Source: JAPPKS01 sp963667895
Lineage (GTDB): Bacteria; Poribacteria; WGA-4E; PCPOR2b
DNA length: 64,000 nt
Direction of reading: 5' to 3'
NCBI GenBank assembly: GCA_965223985.1
Contig: OZ245030.1
Location: 186,001-250,000, forward strand
A program made the translations under genes and the position numbers. Shown one piece after another: positions 28,389 through 37,347 of the stretch. Each line of letters opens with the position of its first letter. Positions within the stretch are counted from its first letter, which is position 1. The notes under the pieces were generated by a model. That model was not told the origin of the DNA, searched no databases, and saw nothing but the letters and a program-made list of their open reading frames with translations.

Positions 28389-28985
28389 TCATTCCGACTT
28401 TCTTCGTTTAAATCGCCAATGCCAATAAAGGTATGGAATGTTGCCCAGTATCATACCGATGAGGAGGCCCCAACTGAATCCATAATATCTGAACGCAAAC
28501 GTCGCGTATAGAAAAAGCCAAACGATCAATACCGACCAAAAGACTTGATTGTAGGTTTTGTGCCGCCATATTGAAAGACTAGCGTTTCCCTTGAAGGAAA
28601 AATTGAGTTCACGGGTAAAAGGAACCCCGCTCAGAAACAGAGATGACAGTTCTTTCTCCAGTTCTAGAATATAGTCATACTGGCGTTCGATTAAATTCCA
28701 AAGTTGCCAATATCTGTGACTTAGGATGACAATGAAGATTAAAGGTAGAAATAGAACATGAAGGACATTTAGTGCAATTTCAACTCCTATTTTCTTGGAA
28801 AGCAGTCTCGACATAGCCCCAGTTGTTTCATCTGGAAAGAATTGAAATGCATACATTATTGCCAAAACAACTAACAAACAAAGCATCAATCGGTCGCGTT
28901 GCTTCCGATAGCGTACTAGATGTGAGAATGTGTCCTTATAATGGTCATTAAGGATTTCTAATTTCTTGTCATTTGATGCAAACAT
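28389..28985 (-). CDS. Four-helix membrane protein of unknown family
   Basis: A 198-residue protein with hydrophobic segments near residues 33-50, 66-90, 148-168 and 172-190 and a central cytoplasmic helical region ('YWQLWNLIERQYDYILELEK'). The layout recalls small effector-type membrane proteins (for example SLATT-like), but there is no motif to prove it. ATG 28985 is preferred; a TTG at 29042 gives a longer form. Just upstream on the same strand lies a frameshifted gene (29048-29279). Confidence 0.55.
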   Translation of the reverse strand: MFASNDKKLEILNDHYKDTFSHLVRYRKQRDRLMLCLLVVLAIMYAFQFFPDETTGAMSRLLSKKIGVEIALNVLHVLFLPLIFIVILSHRYWQLWNLIERQYDYILELEKELSSLFLSGVPFTRELNFSFKGNASLSIWRHKTYNQVFWSVLIVWLFLYATFAFRYYGFSWGLLIGMILGNIPYLYWHWRFKRRKSE

Positions 28986-29047
28986 TTGCCCAACCCCGTC
29001 GCTGCTATTGGGCTTTCGATCTTTTCTGCCCGGCAGCCACAATTTGG

Positions 29048-29279
29048 CTATTCACTTTCCGATCTTAAAATCTGTGTATGAAAATTGCGTCCGCTATCAT
29101 GCACAATCTTCAGTTTCGGGTGATCCGTTATTTCCGATAGCAACTCCTCATCGATCCAATTTCAGCCATTTTGGATGGAGCATCAACGGTAGAATGATGT
29201 CCTTACCCCGATAATGCGTGCATGGTTCTAAGGTGATCGGGACTGTATCTGCTTGATTGTCACCTGAGGTGCTCAACAT
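29048..29279 (-). pseudogene. Frameshifted small gene upstream of the membrane protein
   Basis: Two coding-like halves in different frames join well. ATG 29279 gives 'MLSTSGDNQADTVPITLEPC..HPKWLKLD' and then meets a stop. Skipping one C near 29151 continues as 'DEELLSEITDHPKLKIVHDS', ending at TAG 29048. The joined product is about 76 residues. I do not recognise the family. A sequencing error would restore a normal gene. Confidence 0.45.
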
Positions 29280-29369
29280 TTCGTCGCGCGAATCCTATAG
29301 CCCCATTGCTTCAAGGACGTTTTTGACTTGTGAAAATCCTCTTACCCCAACCTAACCGCTTGTTTCTGC

Positions 29370-30077
29370 TCAGAAGTTTTCCTCATCAGGAATGTCCTCA
29401 ATGGCATGGGCACGAAAGCCTTTACGCAGGTAAGCTATACTTCGACTGAGACGACTAGGAACACTCTTTGGATTAAGGTGTATCGCGTGGGTGAAATCTC
29501 TTATAGCACTATCATTATCACCTTTAGCAAAGTAAATTAGTCCACGCGAGAAATAGGCAGACGTACTATCTGGCCTTAGTTGTATCATTTGAGTAAGGTC
29601 TGAAATGGCGCTGTCGTCATCGCCCTTAGCGAGGTATATAAGACCACGCCAGAAATAGGCATAGCTCTCATTTGGTTTCAACTGCAGTACTTGGGTAAAA
29701 TCGGAAACTGCGCTATCATCATCGCCTTTACGGAAGTAAGCCATTCCGCGATTGTTATAAGCGTCCGCATTTTGGGAATCAAGTTCTATCGCTTTACTAA
29801 AGTCTGTGATTGCGCGGTCATCATCACCTCTGTCATAGTATACCAGCCCACGAGCCGAATAAGCGCGCACAAGAAAGTTAAAGACATTGGCATTTGAGGA
29901 ATCAAGTTCTATGATTTTTTTAAAGTCCGCAATTGCAGAAGAGTAATCGCCCTCATGGAAGTAATACATTCCACGCTTCTTATAGGAATTGGTATCATTT
30001 GGATTCCGCGCTATTGCTTGATTCCAGTGTCCGAGGGCTTCACCTCGCGACGCCTTCAGGCGCTTCGAAGATTTCAC
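29370..30077 (-). CDS. Cytoplasmic TPR-repeat protein
   Basis: About six consecutive 34-residue TPR units with very regular consensus ('AYFSRGLIYFAKGDNDSAI', 'DFTHAIHLNP'), covering almost the whole 235 residues, and no signal peptide. GTG 30077 has AAAGGA 7 bases upstream. The repeats are similar to each other, which suggests recent expansion. It sits just downstream of the restriction-modification gene remnants. Likely a protein-interaction scaffold; the partner is unknown. Confidence 0.75.
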   Translation of the reverse strand: MKSSKRLKASRGEALGHWNQAIARNPNDTNSYKKRGMYYFHEGDYSSAIADFKKIIELDSSNANVFNFLVRAYSARGLVYYDRGDDDRAITDFSKAIELDSQNADAYNNRGMAYFRKGDDDSAVSDFTQVLQLKPNESYAYFWRGLIYLAKGDDDSAISDLTQMIQLRPDSTSAYFSRGLIYFAKGDNDSAIRDFTHAIHLNPKSVPSRLSRSIAYLRKGFRAHAIEDIPDEENF

Positions 30078-30152
30078 GGTTATTTCCTTTCTAGTAGCAT
30101 GTAAAGTAGAATTCTATTCTCTTACTGATTGAATTTCGCCCGCAACTTACCT

Positions 30153-30475
30153 TTACTTACTGCCGATCAACTGCGAAGGCAATCCTTCAATAATCCGCGC
30201 TGACGCGACATTAACATGCACGATACGCTTGATTGCGGCGACGAGGTCGCGCGGGTCGGCGAACCAGCCGTTCGGGTCGTTGAGAATGCCGCTTTCTTTG
30301 TCCCGCTTGATTTTGTAGCGGTCAATGTACCACTCCAACGGCGTTCTACCATTGACAACGTACCGATGCGCCTCCTCCGTAGCATGCATCGACTTCCAAT
30401 CTCCATCGCCCACATCGAACACATGCAACCCTTTCGATTGAACACGAAGGCAAGCTTAAAGTCGATCGTGAGTCC
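30153..30475 (-). pseudogene. C-terminal remnant of a type ISP-like restriction/helicase protein
   Basis: The residues 'YVVNGRTPLEWYIDRYKIK', 'DKESGILNDPNGWF' and 'VNVASARIIEGLPSQL' match the conserved C-terminal tail I know from type ISP restriction-modification/helicase polypeptides. Only about 105 residues remain, in two frames: 'LTIDFKLAFVFNRKG' (to about 30430), then a one-base shift into 'LHVFDVGDGDWKSM'. The rest of the enzyme is missing. It abuts the stop of the methyltransferase-nuclease gene, so a deletion probably replaced the upstream part. Confidence 0.6.
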
Positions 30476-30477
30476 AT

Positions 30478-33405
30478 TTACAGCACCACCCGCGACTTCT
30501 TCCCACCGTGGATGCTTGGTTCTGCACACAACCGCTTGCGGAGACCATGCAAGCCTGCATGAACATCCGGATGTGTCTGCTCGGAAATTCCAAGCACCTC
30601 AGATAACAACCGCCGATCCAACTCCTGACGTACCACATCCTCGGACATCTGATTGAAGGGCAACATCCTTTTATGTTTCATCTCATCGATAATACGCTCA
30701 GCGTTATGCAAAGCAGCCTGATCCAATTGACGCACATCCAACATAGGCATCGAACGTAAAAGCGTCAAACGAATTGCACCTCGACCCGCGTGTACTTTGT
30801 TGCAGCGCATCCAGTAACACAATAACCCCAGTGTTGAGTTGCCCCACAAGGCAAAAGCGTAGTCGTAGGAGGGACTCTCAAACAGGACATTGGGCAATAA
30901 ACGGACACCGATAGCGGGCTTCTCTGTGAAGAGCACCGCTAACGAATTTGCATTAAAACGTAATCCTATATTCTGGTGGATGCGACTATTCCTGTCTAAT
31001 ATTCGTTGGGCTTTATTCCAAGAATTGGAGCGAACGATTCCGTGGGAATCTGGTTCAACGACCATGGTGCGTTGATTATGTGCATTGACATGCCACAAGG
31101 CCGGATACAAATCTGTATCGGAGCATCCCTCTTCAATATCAAATGCACCTCGTGCTCCTTTAATCATTGTTTCATCAAAACTGGTCATTGCAATTTCACC
31201 GACAGAGCAAATCGGAACTTCAAGCGGGGCATGCTGTTCTGGCAACCAGACACGCCCATTTGCTAAGTGGTGCGCGGTTTGCATCAATGCCAGCTCTTTA
31301 ATGCGTGAGGTGCTCCATATCTTTTCTAATGGACAATTTAAGGCAGAACCCACTATCTCATCTCCCACCTTGATAGGGTTTCCACCAATCGGCGGATCTT
31401 CAAGCTTTCTGACATCCCTGAGACGCTGAATATACTTGGCTATTTCAACTGCCTCTAAATGACTATTTGGCCTGCGGTGCAGACAGACAAAGATGCCGCG
31501 TCCGGTGTTTTCCGTTCTGCCTTTGAAGGCAACGACGAGACACTCCGCCATGTTCGTGTCCGCGGAGAAGGCGCAGTTTTCCGTTTTGGCGTCGGCGATG
31601 GTGACAACGGTTACCTCGTGATACATAGTAGCCCATAGGTCTCGTACCTTCTGCCAGTCGGGAGAGGTCAGTATCGTCAAGGGAAGCACGAATCCCATCG
31701 TGGGCGGATACAGAGATGCCTCCCTATCACTAATTTTTAGCATCCGATCTGCAAGGTCCACGAAGTAGGAACCGAGGCCAGCGTTACTGTGTGCAATGGA
31801 AGTCTCTATGCTTCGGAGCGATGCTTTCATCGCCTTGGCAACATCTTCATCCCTATCTCCAAATACAGTTTTGGGAATATCAGGGTTATCAGAACTCGTG
31901 TCCGCAGCCGTCCGTGTAAAGGGCGGATTATCGATGACGATATCAAACTCACCGTGCCGAAATTCCGGTCCTTGGGTGCCATCTTCGCTATAATCGCCTC
32001 GAACTCTCTCTGAATTGAATAACCCTAATGGATTGGTTGCCTCCGGATTCTCAAGTAAATCCAAAGCTCCTATCGCATATTTGCCATCCGGGCGTTGCGT
32101 GCCGTATGCCATAGTGTGAATGCGAGTCTTGCCGATTTTTACATCGGGATATGTACTCGCAATAATTGAGGCTGTGAGGTGGCTAGCATTTGGCATAATA
32201 TCAGTCCCGACAAGGTTATTTTCTACCATTTGCCGGTGAATGTCTCTCCCACTCCCGCCCCTTTGTTCATGCAGTGCCAAAATCCGCTGGTAAAGTCCGT
32301 TTAGCAGTGCCCCGGTGCCGCAAGCAAAATCAGCAACCTTTGGAAACCTATTTATTCCTTCCTCTATGGAAGGCGGCCCGTTGGGTAAAACGAGAGCGGA
32401 GAGTAGTGCAACGGACTCGGGACGTGTATAATTAGCCTTGATGAACCTTCGGTCAACAATCAACCGTTGGAAGACAATACCCGCTAACTCATGTACCTGT
32501 TCCAACCCTTGTGTAATCAGTCCTTGGGCGTTGTCACACAATATCTGCAACACCTGCCCGACTAACGCATCATCTGTTGCTAGCACCTCTTCCGTAAGAC
32601 GATAGGCAACATCAAAAATTGGACGATAGTTGACCTGTCGAACCACTTCCCACGCGTTCAAGACTTCATTGACGTTAAGTTGTTCCTCCCCTGTATGGAG
32701 TTGGCCAAGGGATGGCACGGTTTCCATTTCCGGTGTGCCGGCAAGCGCGCTCTGAAAAACGAAAGCATTTGTGATGATTAGCATTGCCATCCGATAGGTT
32801 TGGTCACCCGCTTCTTGATAGAGGATTTCCTCAATTGTTTCTGTGATGTGGGGGCGCGTCTCTGCGGCAGCAGCAAGGAGGATTGCAGCTTCATTTACGC
32901 CGCTCTCTAAATCTTCCGCGGCTTGGGCAACCTTGGAAATGGGGATCGCACCAATTCGGAGCGCCGTGGCAACGTCACTGATGTTGCCGACAAACCAACC
33001 GCTATTGGGAAAACGGCGGGGATCGTTAATACGGTGAAACCCATCAATGCTGAAGAGGGCGTAATAGAGGTCATCAGCATCTCGCAGTGCGTCAGGGATT
33101 TCGGCACCGCTGAGTTGTCGAAACCGATAGGGGACTCGTAATGCCATGGCGGTTTTAACTGTATCAAATGATGCTAAGTTTTCTCCGAGTCGCTCTTTCG
33201 CTTGCTCCTCGCCCTCCAAGTTTGGCGAATGGCGGTTGTCAACCTTTACCTCTATGACTATTGGCTCTCTGCCTGTTTCTGTTACGGTTATATCAGGACG
33301 CCTGCTTTCGCGTAGCAGTGTTTCCTGAGATTCAACGTTCCAAGTGTTTCTTCGCTCTCGTAATATATCCGCTATATAGATGGAAATTGTATCCTCATTT
33401 CGCAT
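30478..33405 (-). CDS. Fused nuclease-N6-adenine methyltransferase (type IIG-like restriction enzyme)
   Basis: A 975-residue single-chain restriction-modification candidate. Residues about 30-55 hold a PD-(D/E)xK-type nuclease pattern ('RRPDITVTETG' then 'IVIEVKV'). The AdoMet motif I 'DFACGTGALLNGLY' lies near 365 and the catalytic motif IV 'IDNPPFTR' near 493, giving an N6-adenine (gamma-class) methyltransferase. The C-terminal ~300 residues should hold the target-recognition part. GGAGC precedes the ATG. 'DFACGTG..L' and 'NPPF' are both intact, so methylation is likely active. No separate specificity subunit is present. Confidence 0.8.
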   Translation of the reverse strand: MRNEDTISIYIADILRERRNTWNVESQETLLRESRRPDITVTETGREPIVIEVKVDNRHSPNLEGEEQAKERLGENLASFDTVKTAMALRVPYRFRQLSGAEIPDALRDADDLYYALFSIDGFHRINDPRRFPNSGWFVGNISDVATALRIGAIPISKVAQAAEDLESGVNEAAILLAAAAETRPHITETIEEILYQEAGDQTYRMAMLIITNAFVFQSALAGTPEMETVPSLGQLHTGEEQLNVNEVLNAWEVVRQVNYRPIFDVAYRLTEEVLATDDALVGQVLQILCDNAQGLITQGLEQVHELAGIVFQRLIVDRRFIKANYTRPESVALLSALVLPNGPPSIEEGINRFPKVADFACGTGALLNGLYQRILALHEQRGGSGRDIHRQMVENNLVGTDIMPNASHLTASIIASTYPDVKIGKTRIHTMAYGTQRPDGKYAIGALDLLENPEATNPLGLFNSERVRGDYSEDGTQGPEFRHGEFDIVIDNPPFTRTAADTSSDNPDIPKTVFGDRDEDVAKAMKASLRSIETSIAHSNAGLGSYFVDLADRMLKISDREASLYPPTMGFVLPLTILTSPDWQKVRDLWATMYHEVTVVTIADAKTENCAFSADTNMAECLVVAFKGRTENTGRGIFVCLHRRPNSHLEAVEIAKYIQRLRDVRKLEDPPIGGNPIKVGDEIVGSALNCPLEKIWSTSRIKELALMQTAHHLANGRVWLPEQHAPLEVPICSVGEIAMTSFDETMIKGARGAFDIEEGCSDTDLYPALWHVNAHNQRTMVVEPDSHGIVRSNSWNKAQRILDRNSRIHQNIGLRFNANSLAVLFTEKPAIGVRLLPNVLFESPSYDYAFALWGNSTLGLLCYWMRCNKVHAGRGAIRLTLLRSMPMLDVRQLDQAALHNAERIIDEMKHKRMLPFNQMSEDVVRQELDRRLLSEVLGISEQTHPDVHAGLHGLRKRLCAEPSIHGGKKSRVVL

Positions 33406-33602
33406 TCGTAGCTCCGTCTTTCTTCCTTGCTGGCACAGATGGACAAACTATGGCGATTGCAATTCCGGCTTTTTGACTGTTGCCCGCTTCTAAGCCGAGG
33501 TAAAGTTGTGGTGTTTCTGCCATATCGCGTTGCCTTGTTTGTGTTGAATTTTGTCGTGATTGTGTTTCTCTCAATCCCGCCGCTAACTGGAAACGATCTT
33601 GT

Positions 33603-33986
33603 TCATCTTGGCGGAACAACAGGTTGCCCGTATTGATTCGCTTCGTCTGTTCCCCGCATGAATCCCAGAGTGACAATCAAGATGATAATGCCGATGATTG
33701 GAATAATAAATGAGAAGACACCACCAACCCGATTTGCAGCGGTCGTGGCAACGCTTGACCGACACGGCAATCATAGGCCACATCATTAAACCACACAAAA
33801 TATCTGATAACAATTCAAAAGGCAAGATGACATCAATGACCTCGCCCACCACTGACACCACAACAATCGTAACCCACCCCCACCAGAATTGACTTCTACT
33901 AATTCGTCCGTCGAGATAAAAGTACAAGTGCTAGAGGTCTGTGGGGTGTCGTAACTCGAATCGTAAACCTGCATTGTCTTCTTCAC
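33603..33986 (-). pseudogene. DUF805-family membrane protein, frameshifted
   Basis: The middle frame reads 'YFYLDGRISRSQFWWGW', then a hydrophobic stretch and 'VKRCHDRCKSGWW', the DUF805 hallmark. Another frame then supplies the expected third segment 'FIIPIIGIIILIVTLGF' and the end 'DEANQYGQPVVPPR' with a stop at 33603. The N-terminal 'MQVYDSSYDTPQTS' is in a third frame. At least one, probably two, single-base shifts break the gene. Confidence 0.6.
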
Positions 33987-34070
33987 ACGCGCACGTTGTG
34001 CCGCTCGCCCTCCCTGAGTTTCGCGTTCTTGTCGTTCCTCTGCGCCGAATGCCTAAATCTCAATGATTTT

Positions 34071-34202
34071 CTAGTATGCGCGCTGTACCTTCTGAAAGCG
34101 TTCAGCTGCGTCGTCAGAACAATCATTGTCCGGGTGGATGAATTTCACTAGGTTGCGCCATGGCTTTAATCCTAAGCTGTAAAATGCTTCACTGCGCGTC
34201 AT
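34071..34202 (-). CDS. Mini J-domain-like protein (43 residues)
   Basis: Its ATG overlaps the stop of the preceding gene by ATGA. It reads 'MTRSEAFYSLGLKPWRNL', then 'VKFIHPDNDCSDDAAERF' and 'QKVQRAY'. The HPD tripeptide, the helix before it and the 'AAERFQKVQRAY' helix after it are the core of a J-domain, the element that stimulates DnaK ATPase. Helix I is almost absent, so it is shorter than a normal ~70-residue J-domain. It could be a trimmed functional protein or a fragment. It belongs to the unit with the ParB-like genes and the IS-split gene. Confidence 0.5.
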   Translation of the reverse strand: MTRSEAFYSLGLKPWRNLVKFIHPDNDCSDDAAERFQKVQRAY

Positions 34203-34352
34203 TTTCCCACTCCGGCACTTTGCGACAGGAGATACTTTGCCTGGTCCTCCTTTATCTCTTGAACATACTTTTTCATGGTGCCAGTGGGATGCAGAATAAT
34301 CTCGCCTTCAATTAGTGCATCCTCAATTGCTTTAGTGATTTCTAACAATGAA

Positions 34353-35443
34353 TAGGACTTACGCGGAGCAGATAGACACGGACAGTAAAAAGCAGTAAAA
34401 TAACGAACGAGGAGGTAAGTATGGTGAAACCAACCCGGCTTGATTACTGTCAGTATCTGCTGAGCAGTCCAATTAACTATACCTTAACGCACTTCGCCGA
34501 CCACAGCGAAGATTTCAGTCATGATATGATAAACCGTTATCTGGCGGGAGATTGTATTCCTCCTCGCTTGGTGTGGGAAAACGTTAAACCTCATCTGGTT
34601 CAAGTTGAAGAAGGATATGTCATCTTTGATGACACGGTTTTAGATAAAAAGCACGCTAGGCATATTGAGTTAGTACGTCGTCAATACAGTGGCAACGCCC
34701 GGGGTGTTATCAACGGCATCGGAGTAGTTACTTGTGTCTATGTGAATCCACTGCTAGACCGTTTCTGGGTAATTGACTACCGGATTTACGACCCAGAAGG
34801 AGACGGCAAAACGAAGTTAGACCACGTCAGAGACATGTTATCTCTACTGGTCTACCAGAGACAACTTCTCTTTCAAGCAGTGCTGATGGACAGTTGGTAT
34901 GCTACCAAAACCGTGATGCTACACATTGAAAACTTGGGAAAAGTCTACTACTGCCCACTAAAAACCAATCGGCTGGTTGACGATTCAAACGCCACTAAAC
35001 CGTACCAACGCATTGACAACTTAGCTTGGACACCGACCGAACTTCATGAAGGCAAACGTATCAAAATCAAAGGGTTTCCCAGAGACCACAAGGTGAAATT
35101 ATTTCGGGTGGCGTCTGATACCGGACGCACGGATTATGTCGTCACTAACGACTTAGCACAAAACGACACTTCAGTGACACAACAGGCGTGTAACTGGCGG
35201 TGGAAGATTGAGCAATTTCACCGTGAAGCCAAACAACTCACCGGTCTCGAAAAATGTCAATGTCGATTGGCACGGATTGTTCGCAACCATATCGGTTGTG
35301 CATTGTTAGTTTGGATTCGACTTGCAACTATGGCGTACCAGACTGGACGAACCATTTATCAGGTTAAACACGGGATGCTGGAAGCGTATTTACGACAACA
35401 GTTAAAATCTCCGGCTATTAACATGGTGCTTGCGTAAGTCCTA
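34353..35443 (+). mobile_element. 1.09-kb IS element with 12-bp terminal inverted repeats
   Basis: The ends are perfect inverted repeats: TAGGACTTACGC at 34353-34364 and GCGTAAGTCCTA at 35432-35443. Flanking AATGAA is present at 34347-34352 and 35444-35449, giving a 6-bp target duplication (or 7 bp, depending on how the shared T is assigned). It carries one transposase gene. The intact ends, duplication and transposase all indicate a recent, probably still active insertion. Confidence 0.88.
34421..35437 (+). CDS. DDE transposase (IS4/IS701-type)
   Basis: A 338-residue transposase filling the IS. Catalytic residues are readable: 'YVIFDDTVLDKKHA' (first Asp), 'QAVLMDSWYATK' (second Asp), and 'WKIEQFHREAKQLTGLEK' (Glu in the Y/H-R-E-K-type motif). 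GAGGAGG precedes the ATG. The stop lies inside the right end of the element, only 6 bases from the outer edge. Family placement within the IS4 superfamily is by motif. Confidence 0.88.
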   Translation: MVKPTRLDYCQYLLSSPINYTLTHFADHSEDFSHDMINRYLAGDCIPPRLVWENVKPHLVQVEEGYVIFDDTVLDKKHARHIELVRRQYSGNARGVINGIGVVTCVYVNPLLDRFWVIDYRIYDPEGDGKTKLDHVRDMLSLLVYQRQLLFQAVLMDSWYATKTVMLHIENLGKVYYCPLKTNRLVDDSNATKPYQRIDNLAWTPTELHEGKRIKIKGFPRDHKVKLFRVASDTGRTDYVVTNDLAQNDTSVTQQACNWRWKIEQFHREAKQLTGLEKCQCRLARIVRNHIGCALLVWIRLATMAYQTGRTIYQVKHGMLEAYLRQQLKSPAINMVLA

Positions 35444-35808
35444 AATGAATTAAAGTTTTGTTGAGTCCCCGATTTAATGCCATGCGCACGATTGCTTCTG
35501 AGTGCGACAGTCCCGTTTGTCCAAGCGTGTTTCGGAACTATCTTTCCCTTTTCTGTTGCGATTTCATCAGTAAACAAATACACAGTTAGCGCAATTGTTT
35601 TCTCTCCGTGTTTAGCTTCGTGTTCGTCCATCTTGAGATTCCTCCTTAAACGCGCCTCGTTATTGGTTTCAACATAGTTAATGCCGTACCCTCCCCTGTA
35701 CGGGAGCGAGAGACGGTACGGCACCTCAACACACCTACCACCCCTCGCTGGCCGTAGCAACATCGGCAAACGAGGGATATGTCTAGCTGTTTACTTTTTC
35801 TCAGTCAG

Positions 35809-36456
35809 CTAGAGATCCATTTTTAAAATCAATGATTCAAGTTTAGAGCGATGGCTTTCAAGTAACTCGGACATAGCCTCGTCCAGTTGTGATAGCAGAG
35901 CACGATATTTGCACACTAATTCACGAGCGGCTGCGTCCGGATCTTGACAGATTTGGTCGTAACAAAAGTCTTGCAACTCTTGGCTGCGATTCCATGCGTT
36001 CTGAGCTATCGCTAATCGAATGTCAAAACCCAGAGGGAGTAACAACGGGATTACCTTTTCGCATCGGACGCCTGCTGCCGCGCTAAGAGCCTCTCTAATC
36101 GAATCTTCGTACTTCAGAACGCGATTTACGACGTTGGAACATACGTCTGCCTCTAGTTGTTCTTCGACAATGGCGAAAGCTAACAACCATTGAGCATTTT
36201 CGTCTCCCAGCCGGGCTATTTGCAAGGCATTAGTAATTGAAATTTGCCCCTCGTCAACCTTCCATCGAATGCCTTTAGGTAGCTGAAAGATGCGGCGCCT
36301 TGTGCTCAAGGTGCTCCCTCCCACTTTTTGGAAGGCGCGTGCCATTTCTTGGTACGAGCCATAATCCTCATATAAAACGTCCACAGCCTCCCCAATTTCA
36401 GAAGGTTTTTTGCCTTGCGGGTCGGTCAAATACTCACGTGCGGTATCCTTATCCAC
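35809..36456 (-). CDS. ParB-like DNA-binding protein, second of a pair
   Basis: A 215-residue protein starting 8 bases inside the end of the ParB-like gene. Residues about 30-100 look like a ParB-type HTH region: 'YGSYQEMARAFQKVGGSTLS', a 'RIFQLPKGIRWKVDEGQISI' stretch and 'TNALQIARLGDENAQ', matching the 'LP..v..g.is...A..ia.l' part of ParB central domains. The C-terminal half is helical. It lacks the ParB N-terminal nuclease-type domain. It may act with the upstream gene product as a split or paired ParB. Confidence 0.55.
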   Translation of the reverse strand: MDKDTAREYLTDPQGKKPSEIGEAVDVLYEDYGSYQEMARAFQKVGGSTLSTRRRIFQLPKGIRWKVDEGQISITNALQIARLGDENAQWLLAFAIVEEQLEADVCSNVVNRVLKYEDSIREALSAAAGVRCEKVIPLLLPLGFDIRLAIAQNAWNRSQELQDFCYDQICQDPDAAARELVCKYRALLSQLDEAMSELLESHRSKLESLILKMDL

Positions 36457-37306
36457 CTTTTAGTGTCTCCGCTATCATGAGGTTTATGATGATAGATTTG
36501 TCTTCCACGCCGTGACGTTCACCCCATTTCAAAAAATTATCATACAGTTGCGTAGGAATGACAACATCAACCTTCAGCTTAATCGCCTCAAATTTCTCCT
36601 TTACATATTGGTTTAACCCATCAGTGGTGGCGGGGTGTTTCAATTCGTTCATAGCCTCGACAGCAAATGCTTTGCCTTCTTTCGATGGCTGTTGCTGAAC
36701 CCAATTTGCCCGCTCTATCATTTTCTGACTTGAATTGTCAGGGCGCATTCGGTCATAGGTGTTTTTCACAATCGCTAACGCCTGATTCTTAGTGAGAAAG
36801 TTCTTGTCTACCAATTCCATCGCTTCATCAGGAAGCACGGACAACCCAAAATAATCCACCACAGCGCCTTGCTTTACGCCTAGAAACTTGGCTGCAAGCT
36901 CAAGAGCTTGTTCTCCCGTGTACCCATTACCCTTATAGTGATTGTAGAAATAGCTCGCCCAGTAGGCTTTATCGGACATCAATAATTCTCCGCGACGCTC
37001 GTTTTCACCCCAAGAGCGCCGAATAGCATCTTCATCACTAATGTCTTCTACAACAACAGCAGGGATTTCCGACAGCTTCAGTTCTAAACACGCCGCTAGC
37101 CTACATTGCCCAGTAATATGCTGAAATTCGTATCCGGATGCGGGGTCTGGGTGGGGGCGAATGACGATTGGCTGGTCGGGCCAATAGCCGTGTTCTTGAA
37201 TAGAGGATTTAATTTGCTCTACATTATCTTCGACACCGAGCCTGCGAACGTTGACATCACTTTTAGGATCGATTTTACTGACTAAAATCTGCTTAACTTC
37301 GCTCAT
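36449..37306 (-). CDS. ParB/Srx-type nucleotide-binding domain protein
   Basis: 285 residues. The N-terminal domain has 'IKSSIQEHGYWPDQPIVIRP', 'FQHITGQCRLAACLELK' (the ParB box, usually GERR/GhRR, here GQCR) and 'WGENERRGEL'. A helical middle (about 115-190: 'LELAAKFLGVKQGAVVDYFG') resembles the ParB HTH. AAGGAG lies 7 bases before the ATG. There is no parA next to it. An inverted repeat 40-70 bases upstream (37348-37379) is a candidate operator or centromere-like site. Confidence 0.75.
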   Translation of the reverse strand: MSEVKQILVSKIDPKSDVNVRRLGVEDNVEQIKSSIQEHGYWPDQPIVIRPHPDPASGYEFQHITGQCRLAACLELKLSEIPAVVVEDISDEDAIRRSWGENERRGELLMSDKAYWASYFYNHYKGNGYTGEQALELAAKFLGVKQGAVVDYFGLSVLPDEAMELVDKNFLTKNQALAIVKNTYDRMRPDNSSQKMIERANWVQQQPSKEGKAFAVEAMNELKHPATTDGLNQYVKEKFEAIKLKVDVVIPTQLYDNFLKWGERHGVEDKSIIINLMIAETLKGG

Positions 37307-37347
37307 TGTAAATCTCCTTATTAGATTAAAACCTTAGCACAAGTTTT

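Larger units (their letters stand above)
34199..35631 (-). pseudogene. Small conserved-looking gene split by an IS insertion
   Basis: The ATG at 35631 has AAGGAGG 9 bases upstream and reads 'MDEHEAKHGEKTIALTVYLF', 'IVPKHAWTNGTVALRSNRAH' and on to 'GTQQNFNS'. There the IS enters. On the other side the frame resumes exactly as 'LLEITKAIEDALIEGEIILH' and ends 'LLSQSAGVGK' at 34199. Removing the IS and one target-site copy restores one 111-residue frame, so the insertion is the only lesion. I do not recognise the family. Confidence 0.75.

Noticed and set aside
33395..33676. 93-residue minus frame after the restriction gene start
   Set aside because: No family signal; it overlaps the DUF805 remnant and looks like a by-product frame.
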